A stretch of DNA of 64,000 nt. Source: Streptomyces hygroscopicus subsp. hygroscopicus (GTDB taxonomy: Bacteria > Actinomycetota > Actinomycetes > Streptomycetales > Streptomycetaceae). The stretch lies in the NCBI RefSeq assembly GCF_030269125.1, contig NZ_BSSM01000028.1:28577-92576 (forward strand). The letters are read 5' to 3'. The position numbers were made by a program, and so were the translations under genes. Below, one piece after another: positions 57,208 to 64,000 of the stretch; position 1 is the stretch's first letter, and each line of letters opens with the position of its first letter. Under the pieces are notes generated by a model. The model had not been told where the DNA came from. It saw nothing but the letters and a program-made list of their open reading frames with translations, and made no database searches.

Positions 57208-59472
57208 TTGTCAAACACCGAATTTCCAGACGATGAATTGCGCCGCGAGCAGGAATTCATCGACGGACTGTACGCGCGGGTGGACGCGTTGCGCGGTGCG
57301 GTCGAGACCTCGGTCGGGGACGCGCTCGCGCAGGGCGACAAGCCCATGCAGGCCCGGCTGGAGCGGGACATCCTGGTCGCGGAGCGGTCCGGACTGCTCG
57401 CCGCGCTGAACGCCGTCGACGGCTCGCTCTGCTTCGGGCGGATCGATCTCGCGGACGGGACGACGCACCACATCGGCCGGATCGGGCTGCGCGCGGAGGA
57501 CGCCGAACGCACCCCGGTCCTGATCGACTGGCGTGCCGAGGTCGCCCGCCCGTTCTACCTCGCCACCGGGCACACCCCGATGGGGCTGCGGCGGCGCCGG
57601 CACATCGCCACCGAGGGCCGCGCCGTCACCCACCTGCACGACGAGATCCTCGACCTCGGCGACGCCACCCGCACCGGGCACGAGGACCACAACGCCGACG
57701 CCGTGCTGCTGGCCGCGCTGAACTCGGCGCGCACCGGCCGGATGGGCGACATCGTGCGGACGATCCAGGCCGACCAGGACCGGATCATCCGGGCGCCGCA
57801 CCGGGGCGTGCTGGTCGTGGAGGGCGGTCCCGGCACCGGCAAGACCGCCGTGGCGCTGCACCGCGCGGCGTACCTCCTGTACGAGCACCGGGAGCTGCTG
57901 GCCCGCCGGGCCGTGCTGATCGTCGGGCCCAACCCGGCCTTCCTCGGCTACATCGGCGAGGTGCTGCCCTCCCTCGGCGAGACCGGCGTCCTGCTGGCCA
58001 CGGTCGGCGAGCTGTTCCCCGGGGTGAAGGCCACCGCCGCCGACACCCCCGAGGCCGCCGCGGTCAAGGGGCGCGCCGACATGGCCGACGTGCTCGCCGA
58101 GGTCGTACGCGACCGGCAGGCGCTGCCCGATCCGGTCCTCGCGATCGAGCACGACCGTGAGGTGCTGATGCTGGACGACGGCCTGGTGCGGGTCGCCCGG
58201 GAACGCACCCGCGCCGCGAAGCTGCCGCACAACGCGGCCCGCGAGCACTTCGAGGGGCACATCCTCAACACCCTCACCGAGCTGTACGCCGAGCGGGTCG
58301 GTACCGATCCGTACGACGGCAGCAGCCTGCTCGACGTCTCCGACATCACCCAGATCCGCGACGAACTCGCCGAGAACCCCGAAGTCTGGTCCGCCATCGA
58401 CCGGTTGTGGCCCCGCATCACCCCGCGGCGGCTGGTCGCCGACTTCCTGGCGGAGCCCGAGGGGTACGTCGCCGACGAGGACGCCGCCGCCATCCGCCGG
58501 CCGGTGACCCGCGCCTGGACCGTCGCCGACGTCCCGCTCCTGGACGAGGCCGCCGAACTCCTCGGCGAGGACGAGCGGTCGGCCCGGGACCGCGCCGACC
58601 GCGAGCGCGCGACCCGGATCGCGTACGCGCAGGGGGTGCTGGACGTGTCGTACGCGTCGCGGACCTATGAGTTCGAGGACAAGGAGGACGGTGACCCGGA
58701 CGCCTCCGAGGTGCTGTCCGCGCACGACATCATCGACGCCGAGCGGTTCGCCGAGCGGCAGGAGGAAGAGGACCACCGCAGCGCGGCGGAGCGCGCCGCC
58801 GCCGACCGCACGTGGGCGTTCGGGCACATCATCGTGGACGAGGCGCAGGAGCTTTCGCCGATGGCCTGGCGGCTGCTGATGCGGCGCTGCCCGACGCGTT
58901 CCATGACCCTGGTCGGCGACCCCGCGCAGACCGCGGAGGCGGCCGGGGCCGGCTCCTGGTCGGAGATCCTCGCGCCCTATGTCGAGGACCGGTACGAGCA
59001 CACGCGTCTCGGCGTCAACTACCGCACCCCGTCCGAGATCATGGACCTCGCCGCGGCCGTGGTCCGCGCCGAGCACCCGGACTTCCGGCCGCCCAGCTCC
59101 GTGCGGTCCACCGGTGTACGGCCCTGGGTGCGGCGGGCGCACGACGACCTGCCCGGCGCGGTGGCCAAGGCGGTCGCCGAACTCGCCCCGGTGGAGGGCA
59201 GGCTGGCGGTCATCGCCCCGCGCCGCCTGCACCGCGCCGTCGCCGGCCGCCTGGACGGCGTCACCGCCGGTGCCGAACCCGACCTCACCCGGGCGGTGGT
59301 CCTCCTCGACCCCCGCCAGTCCAAGGGCCTGGAGTTCGACTCGGTCCTGGTGGTCGAACCGGGCGAGTACGGCACCAGCGACCTGTACGTCGCCCTGACC
59401 CGGGCCACCCAGCGGCTGGGCGTCCTGCACACCGGCGACCTGCCCGCGGCCCTGGCCGGGCAGGACGCGTAG
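57208..59472 (+). CDS. helD: HelD-like RNA polymerase-binding ATPase (UvrD/Rep superfamily 1)
   Basis: A 754-residue superfamily 1 ATPase of the HelD type, which binds RNA polymerase, clears stalled complexes and, in actinobacteria, can protect against rifampicin. An N-terminal helical arm (ELRREQEFIDGLYARVDALR) precedes a 1A domain with Walker A GGPGTGKTAVALHRAAYLL (about 206-213). An insertion and Walker B HIIVDEAQELSPM (about 541) follow, then the 2A motifs GDPAQTAEAAG, LGVNYRTPSEIM, DPRQSKGLEFDSVLVVEP and YVALTRATQRL. The TTG at 57208 (GGGAG 8 nt upstream) is the only sensible start. It is monocistronic, behind the merR-trxA terminator. Confidence 0.9.
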   Translation: MSNTEFPDDELRREQEFIDGLYARVDALRGAVETSVGDALAQGDKPMQARLERDILVAERSGLLAALNAVDGSLCFGRIDLADGTTHHIGRIGLRAEDAERTPVLIDWRAEVARPFYLATGHTPMGLRRRRHIATEGRAVTHLHDEILDLGDATRTGHEDHNADAVLLAALNSARTGRMGDIVRTIQADQDRIIRAPHRGVLVVEGGPGTGKTAVALHRAAYLLYEHRELLARRAVLIVGPNPAFLGYIGEVLPSLGETGVLLATVGELFPGVKATAADTPEAAAVKGRADMADVLAEVVRDRQALPDPVLAIEHDREVLMLDDGLVRVARERTRAAKLPHNAAREHFEGHILNTLTELYAERVGTDPYDGSSLLDVSDITQIRDELAENPEVWSAIDRLWPRITPRRLVADFLAEPEGYVADEDAAAIRRPVTRAWTVADVPLLDEAAELLGEDERSARDRADRERATRIAYAQGVLDVSYASRTYEFEDKEDGDPDASEVLSAHDIIDAERFAERQEEEDHRSAAERAAADRTWAFGHIIVDEAQELSPMAWRLLMRRCPTRSMTLVGDPAQTAEAAGAGSWSEILAPYVEDRYEHTRLGVNYRTPSEIMDLAAAVVRAEHPDFRPPSSVRSTGVRPWVRRAHDDLPGAVAKAVAELAPVEGRLAVIAPRRLHRAVAGRLDGVTAGAEPDLTRAVVLLDPRQSKGLEFDSVLVVEPGEYGTSDLYVALTRATQRLGVLHTGDLPAALAGQDA

Positions 59473-59519
59473 CCGCTTCGCGGGCCCCGGGGGCATCCCC
59501 TCCGGGGCCCACCCGGCCC

Positions 59520-59920
59520 ACGCGCCCCCACCACCCGGGGCTCACGCCCAACGCCCTCCTCGGGCTCGACCTCGTGCCCGAGGGCGACGATCGCCGACCG
59601 CAGCCCGGCGGAACGGACCCGGGGCCGGAACTCCCCGTACGCGCGCACCAGGGCCGGCGGTGCGCACGCACCGTGGATCGAGCGGTGCGCCTGCACGCTG
59701 ATCCCGTCACAGGACAGCGCCCCCTCGGGGAACTCCGCCGAGAAGAGGACCTCGGCCAGTCCGTGGTCCCGCCGCAGTCGCCCCCTCCCGGGACCGTCCG
59801 GGTAGTCCGCCCCCACGGCGGCCTCCCGGGCCCCGGGAGCCGCGCCGACGCCGAGGACGTCGCCGCGCGTGGCGGCACGGGTGTGGAAGTCCAGGTCGGA
59901 CGCGGTGTTCTCCTCGGTGT
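59520..59920 (-). pseudogene. Remnant of an unknown Streptomyces gene downstream of glgB
   Basis: The 3' flank of glgB on the minus strand carries a continuous frame with strong coding-type GC3: TASDLDFHTRAATRGDVLG, GLAEVLFSAEFPEGALSCDG, ISVQAHRSIHGACAPPALVR, AYGEFRPRVRSAGLRSAIVA, LGHEVEP. No start codon with an SD is available (the frame runs back into the glgB stop), and after VGREPR the protein pattern is lost. It therefore looks like a gene decayed at both ends. Family not recognised. Confidence 0.5.
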
Positions 59921-59922
59921 GG

Positions 59923-62133
59923 CTAGGCCGGTCGCAGCCACACCGTAGCCAGGGGCGGCAGGGTCAGGCGGACGGCGGTCGGGTGGCCGTGGGCGCCGCG
60001 GGGCTCCGTTTTCAGGGGGCCCGGGTTGGTCACGCCGCTGCCGCCGTAGCGCCCGTCGTCCGTGTTCAGGCACTCCGTCCACGCCGGGACGTCGTCCGGG
60101 ACGCCGACGAGGTAGTCGGGGCGGACGACGGGGGAGAAGTGGGAGACGGCGAGGAGAGGGGTGCCGCGGGCATCGCGGCGGAGGAAGGCGAGGACGTTGT
60201 CGGACGCCGCGTCCCCGGCGATCCACTCGAAGCCCGCGGGATCGGTGTCGCGCTGCCACAGGGCCGGGACGGCCCGGTAGCGGCTGTTCAGGTCGCGGAC
60301 CAGGTCGCGGACGCCCCGGTGGTCGGGTTCGGCGGGGTAGGAGGGGTCGAGCAGCCACCAGTCGGGGCCGTGGGCCTCGGACCACTCGGCGCCCTGGGCG
60401 AACTCCTGGCCCATGAAGAGGAGTTTCTTGCCGGGGTGCGCCCACATGAAGGCCAGGTAGGCGCGCAGGTCCGCGCGTTGCCGCCACCAGTCGCCCGGCA
60501 TCTTCGAGACGAGGGAGCGCTTGCCGTGCACCACCTCGTCGTGGGATATCGGCAGGACGTAGTTCTCGCTGTACGCGTACACCATGGAGAACGTCATCTC
60601 GTGGTGGTGGTACGAGCGGTGCACGGGGTCGTGCGCCATGTACCGGAGCGAGTCGTGCATCCACCCCATGTTCCACTTCAGGCCGAAGCCCAGCCCGCCG
60701 AACCCGCTCGGCCCCCGCACGTGGGTCGGCCGGGTCACCCCGTCCCACGCGGTGGACTCCTCGGCGATGGTCACCACGCCCGGACAACGGCGGTAGACCG
60801 TGGCGTTCATCTCCTGGAGGAAGGCCACCGCGTCCAGGTTCTCCCGGCCGCCGCGCTCGTTCGGCCGCCAGCCGCCCGGCTCGCGCGAGTAGTCGAGGTA
60901 GAGCATGGAGGCCACCGCGTCCACGCGGAGCCCGTCCACATGGAACTCCTCGCACCAGTAAAGGGCGTTCGCCACCAGGAAGTTGCGCACCTCCCGACGG
61001 CCGAGGTCGAACTCCAGCGTGCCCCAGTCGGGATGCGCGGCCCGCAGCGGATCGGGGTGCTCGTACAGCGGCCGCCCGTCGAACTCGGCCAACGCCCAGG
61101 CGTCGCGCGGGAAATGGGCCGGCACCCAGTCCATCAGCACGCCGATGCCGGCCCGGTGCAGCCGGTCCACCAGGTACTTGAAGTCGTCCGGGGCGCCCAG
61201 CCGGGCCGTGGGCGCGTAGAAGCCGGTCACCTGGTATCCCCAGGAGCCGCCGAAGGGGTGCTCGGCGACCGGCATCAGCTCCACGTGCGTGAAGCCCGTC
61301 TCCGACACGTAGGAGGTGAGCCGGTCCGCCAGTTCACGGTACGACGACCCGGGCCGCCAGGACGGGAGATGGACCTCGTACACGGAGAACGGCGCCTCGT
61401 GCACCGGCGTGTCCCCCCGGTGCGCCATCCACTCCGCGTCCCCCCACTCGTAGTGCGACGCGTACACGATCGAGGACGTGGCCGGCGGGGCCTCGGTGCG
61501 CCGGGCCAGCGGGTCGGCGCGCAGGGTGCGCGAGCCGTCGGGCCGGGTGATCTCGAACTTGTACAGCTCGCCCTCGCCGATCCCCGGCACGAACAGCTCC
61601 CAGACGCCCGAGGAGCCGAGCGAACGCATCGGAAACCCGGTGCCGTCCCAGAAGTTGAAGCTCCCGGCTACCCGGACGCCCCGCGCGTCGGGCGCCCACA
61701 CCGCGAACCGGGTTCCGCGCGCACCCTGCCGGGTCGTGACGTGCGCACCGAGCGCCCGCCACAGCTGCTCGTGCCGGCCCTCGCCGATCAGATGCAGGTC
61801 CAGCTCGCCCAGGGTGGGCGGGAACCGGTAGGCGTCCTCCGTCTCGTGGACCGTGTCGTCGTACGCCACTTGCAGCCGGTAAGCCTCCGGCACGGCGTCC
61901 AGCGGGAGCAGTCCGGAGAAGAAGCCGTCGCCGTCGTCGCGCAGGCGGGCGCGCAGCGTGCCGCAGACGACGGTGACCGAGCGGGCGTGCGGGCGGAGGG
62001 CCCGGAAGGCCACCCCGCCGGGCACCGGATGGGCGCCCAGGACGGCGTGCGGGTCGTGGTGGGTGGCGCCCAGCAGCCGCGCGCGGTCCTCGGCGGCCAC
62101 GGCGGGATCGGACAGGTGCTTCTTCGACGTCAC
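59923..62133 (-). CDS. glgB: 1,4-alpha-glucan branching enzyme
   Basis: Forms alpha-1,6 branches in glycogen or in the GlgE-pathway glucan. The 736 residues include an N-terminal duplicated CBM48 region (LLGATHHDPHAVLGAHPVPG, SFNFWDGTGFPM), the GH13 catalytic barrel (GSWGYQVTGFYAPTARLG), nucleophile Asp in GLRVDAVASMLYLDY, acid/base Glu in TIAEESTAWDG and the third acid in LPISHDEVVHGK, and a C-terminal beta domain ending ATVWLRPA. GTG start. 28 bp downstream of mak; together with treS and mak it makes the branched glucan from trehalose or maltose. Confidence 0.97.
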   Translation of the reverse strand: MTSKKHLSDPAVAAEDRARLLGATHHDPHAVLGAHPVPGGVAFRALRPHARSVTVVCGTLRARLRDDGDGFFSGLLPLDAVPEAYRLQVAYDDTVHETEDAYRFPPTLGELDLHLIGEGRHEQLWRALGAHVTTRQGARGTRFAVWAPDARGVRVAGSFNFWDGTGFPMRSLGSSGVWELFVPGIGEGELYKFEITRPDGSRTLRADPLARRTEAPPATSSIVYASHYEWGDAEWMAHRGDTPVHEAPFSVYEVHLPSWRPGSSYRELADRLTSYVSETGFTHVELMPVAEHPFGGSWGYQVTGFYAPTARLGAPDDFKYLVDRLHRAGIGVLMDWVPAHFPRDAWALAEFDGRPLYEHPDPLRAAHPDWGTLEFDLGRREVRNFLVANALYWCEEFHVDGLRVDAVASMLYLDYSREPGGWRPNERGGRENLDAVAFLQEMNATVYRRCPGVVTIAEESTAWDGVTRPTHVRGPSGFGGLGFGLKWNMGWMHDSLRYMAHDPVHRSYHHHEMTFSMVYAYSENYVLPISHDEVVHGKRSLVSKMPGDWWRQRADLRAYLAFMWAHPGKKLLFMGQEFAQGAEWSEAHGPDWWLLDPSYPAEPDHRGVRDLVRDLNSRYRAVPALWQRDTDPAGFEWIAGDAASDNVLAFLRRDARGTPLLAVSHFSPVVRPDYLVGVPDDVPAWTECLNTDDGRYGGSGVTNPGPLKTEPRGAHGHPTAVRLTLPPLATVWLRPA

Positions 62134-62161
62134 GAGCGAGTCTCCCGGGGCGAGAGTCGGG

Positions 62162-63532
62162 TCAGTGAGGGTCGGACGCGGCGAGGCGGCGGACCGCCGA
62201 CAGCGGCACGGGCAGCCAGTCGGGGCGGTGGCGGGCCTCGTACACCACCTCGTAGACGGCCTTGTCGGTCTCGAAGGCGCGCAGCAGCACCGGATCGGTG
62301 CGCGGGTCGCGGCCGGACACCTCCGCGTACCCCGAGCAGTAGGCGGCCCGGCAGTCGTGTGCCCACCCCGGCGGCGGTGAACTCGCCGAGCGGGCCGCGT
62401 AGTCGAAGGAGCGGAGCATCCCCGCGACGTCCCGCTCCGTGGGCTGCGGCAGCCGCCGCTCGGCCGGGGGCCGGGCGGGCTCGCCCTCGAAGTCGATCAG
62501 CGACCAGTCGCCGGACGGCGCGCGCAGGCACTGCCCGAGGTGCAGGTCCCCGTGGATCCGCTGGGCGGTCCAGGTCCGGCCGCCCGCGGCCAGCTCGGCC
62601 AGCGCCGTGTACGCCGAGCGCAGCCCGGCCTCGTACGGCCGCAGCACCGGTACGGCCTGGGCCGCCGCCGCCAGCCGCCCGGTCATCCCGTCGACCAGCG
62701 GCCCGAGCTGGGCGGGCCCGAGGGTGACCGTCGGCAGGGCACGTGCCAGCGCGGTGTGCACCTCGGCCGTGGCGCGGCCCAGCGCCCGTGCCTCGGCGGT
62801 GAAGTCCTCCCCCTTGGCCAGCTCGCGCAGCGCCAGCTCCCAGCCGTCGGCGGCCCCGCTCACGAAGGGCTGCAACACCGCGAGGACGTAAGCCCGTCCA
62901 GCCAACTCCGCGCGGAACCACGCCGTCGGCGCGGGCACCCGGGGGCAGCCCTCGCGGGCCAGCGCCAGCGGCAGCTCCAGATCGGGGTTGACGCCGGGGA
63001 CGACCCGGCGGAACAGCTTGAGAACGAACGTGTCTCCGTAGACCACGGAGGAGTTGGACTGCTCGGCGGCCAGCGGCCGGGCCACCAGGTGCGGCCGGAT
63101 CTCCTGGCGCGGGTCCCGCTCGAAGCGCAGCCCGCCGACGCGGGCCCCGGTGCGCAGCGCCTCCAGGAGCACCTCGGCGGGCCGGCGGTCGTACAGGGCG
63201 TCGTAGACCGTGCGGCCGGCGAGCGGGCCGTGCGTCACATGGCCGATCAGCGCGGGCGCCAGCCGGGGCGGCAGCGCCTCGCGCGCGCCTATGAGGAGTT
63301 GGTAGCAGTCGCCGGGGTGCGCGGAATCCGGTGGCTGGTGGACACGCAGGAGCACGTGGTACAGGCCCAGCCCGCCCCCGGCGGGCAGGAGCCGGGTCAC
63401 GGACACGGGCGTGAAGCCGGTGACCGGGCGGCCCTTGCCCGCGAACCAGCGCTGCCGGGGCAGCCAGGCGCGCAGCAAGGGGGCCAGTGAGTCGAGGGTG
63501 CTGCTCGATGAAGGGGTGACCGCTTCCGTCAT
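62162..63532 (-). CDS. mak: Maltokinase
   Basis: Phosphorylates maltose to maltose 1-phosphate for GlgE. The 456 residues show the N-terminal cap (LRAWLPRQRWFAGKGRPVTG), the nucleotide-binding stretch around VVYGDTFVLKLFRRVVPGVN, and the kinase motifs RIHGDLHLGQCLRA (catalytic Asp in HGDLH, about residue 326) and LIDFEGEPARPPAERR (metal-binding Asp). Start at the ATG 63532. In Streptomyces it is known as pep2, encoded with treS and glgE. The GTG 9 nt before the start is an alternative. Confidence 0.95.
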   Translation of the reverse strand: MTEAVTPSSSSTLDSLAPLLRAWLPRQRWFAGKGRPVTGFTPVSVTRLLPAGGGLGLYHVLLRVHQPPDSAHPGDCYQLLIGAREALPPRLAPALIGHVTHGPLAGRTVYDALYDRRPAEVLLEALRTGARVGGLRFERDPRQEIRPHLVARPLAAEQSNSSVVYGDTFVLKLFRRVVPGVNPDLELPLALAREGCPRVPAPTAWFRAELAGRAYVLAVLQPFVSGAADGWELALRELAKGEDFTAEARALGRATAEVHTALARALPTVTLGPAQLGPLVDGMTGRLAAAAQAVPVLRPYEAGLRSAYTALAELAAGGRTWTAQRIHGDLHLGQCLRAPSGDWSLIDFEGEPARPPAERRLPQPTERDVAGMLRSFDYAARSASSPPPGWAHDCRAAYCSGYAEVSGRDPRTDPVLLRAFETDKAVYEVVYEARHRPDWLPVPLSAVRRLAASDPH

Positions 63533-63619
63533 GGGCGTCACGTCCTTTCCCCGGGTCGGGGTGTCACTGATGCGTGCCCCGGGTGGGGCGGTGGAAACGC
63601 ACCGCCCCACCCGCCGGGA

Positions 63620-64000
63620 CTACGCCGGGTCGCGGCGCAGCCGGAACCAGTAGAAGCCGTGTCCCGCGAGGGTCAGCAGATACGGCAGGTCACCGACCGC
63701 CGGGAAGCGCACCCCGCCGAACAGCTCGACCGGGTGCCGTCCGCCGAACCGGCTCAGATCCAGCTCGGTGGGCTGCGCGAACCGGGAGAAGTTGTGGACG
63801 CACAGCACGAGGTCGTCCTCGTACTCGCGCAGGAAGGCGAGCACCGCCGGGTTGGTGGACGGGAGTTCGTCGTACGAGCCGAGACCGAAGGCGGGGTTCT
63901 GCTTGCGGATCTCGATCATGCGCCGGGTCCAGTGCAGCAGCGACGACGGCGAGGACATCGACGCCTCGACGTTGGTGACCTGGTAGCCGTAGACCGGGTC
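63620..64000 (-). CDS. treS: Trehalose synthase, C-terminal part
   Basis: The last 126 codons of trehalose synthase (maltose/trehalose isomerase); the gene continues beyond the right edge. DPVYGYQVTNVEA and SSLLHWTRRMIEIRKQNPAF are the end of the GH13 barrel as found in TreS. The beta-sandwich end VLCVHNFSRFAQPTELDLSR and LLTLAGHGFYWFRL matches the TreS C-terminus. It lies 87 bp upstream of mak on the same strand. In mycobacteria TreS and maltokinase assemble into one complex, so co-expression here makes sense. Confidence 0.93.
   Translation of the reverse strand, partial: DPVYGYQVTNVEASMSSPSSLLHWTRRMIEIRKQNPAFGLGSYDELPSTNPAVLAFLREYEDDLVLCVHNFSRFAQPTELDLSRFGGRHPVELFGGVRFPAVGDLPYLLTLAGHGFYWFRLRRDPA

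Noticed and set aside
57211..59496. 761-codon minus-strand frame opposite helD
   Set aside because: Antisense to the helicase-like gene; no start signal and no motif.
59869..62727. 952-codon plus-strand frame opposite glgB and mak
   Set aside because: Covers two genuine minus-strand enzymes in antisense; no family similarity visible.

Overview
The window is a 64 kb piece of a Streptomyces chromosome core. The evidence is very high G+C with strong third-position GC bias, frequent GTG starts, SD-led translationally coupled genes (ATGA and GTGA overlaps), DUF397/Scr1-type regulators, NucS instead of MutSL, the polarisome coiled-coil genes scy and filP, and the GlgE-pathway cluster treS-mak-glgB. 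From memory, gene order and protein lengths (a 1326-residue Scy next to a 311-residue FilP) match the S. coelicolor SCO5380-SCO5442 interval closely. No rRNA, tRNA, CRISPR array, insertion sequence or prophage was seen.

Layout. 0-5.3 kb: edge of an MFS transporter, cob(I)alamin adenosyltransferase, an ABC exporter pair with a divergent TetR regulator, an Scr1-type HTH gene with its DUF397 partner, and a 3-hydroxybutyryl-CoA dehydrogenase. 5.4-11.6 kb: a STAS antagonist, a large membrane-anchored protein with a degenerate P-loop, nucS and its usual neighbour, a luciferase-like oxidoreductase and a small zinc-ribbon protein. 11.6-15.7 kb: two paralogous ABC-2 transporter pairs. 15.7-20.8 kb: filP and scy. 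21.0-23.8 kb: methylmalonyl-CoA epimerase, divergent thiolase and the mutase GTPase MeaB. 23.8-25.0 kb: a G-rich repeat tract with no credible gene. 25.1-38.4 kb: an MFS transporter, a secreted beta-propeller/Ig-like protein, MarR and TetR regulators, three AIM24 genes in a row, two DUF3817 genes, isobutyryl-CoA mutase (icmA) and a thioredoxin-TPR protein. 38.4-41.7 kb: a structured intergenic region followed by a DUF6230/DUF6114/secreted-protein triad. 41.8-48.3 kb: pyruvate kinase, acetate kinase, phosphotransacetylase and a divergent phosphofructokinase. 48.3-48.9 kb: the remnant of a deleted sugar ABC transporter. 48.9-52.8 kb: a CitAB/DcuSR-type two-component system divergent from a dicarboxylate symporter. 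52.9-59.5 kb: a TetR/MFS efflux pair with three operators, DUF2127, merR-trxA and helD. 59.5-64 kb: a gene remnant, then glgB, mak and the end of treS.

How the genes work together. Several distant genes belong to B12-dependent acyl-CoA metabolism: the adenosyltransferase makes the cofactor, MeaB protects or loads the mutase, IcmA interconverts isobutyryl- and butyryl-CoA, Mce epimerises methylmalonyl-CoA, and the thiolase and 3-hydroxybutyryl-CoA dehydrogenase build or degrade C4 units. A second theme is central carbon flux (PfkA, Pyk, Pta-AckA, GlgB/Mak/TreS). A third is tip growth (Scy, FilP).

The most interesting non-coding signals are: a near-perfect dyad inside the apparent icmA promoter spacer with no room for a leader; a dyad in the 19-bp spacer of the merR-trxA promoter; paired or triple operators in front of two TetR-controlled units; a set of regulator genes that look leaderless; the G-rich 121-bp/35-bp repeat tract; and two decayed gene remnants.
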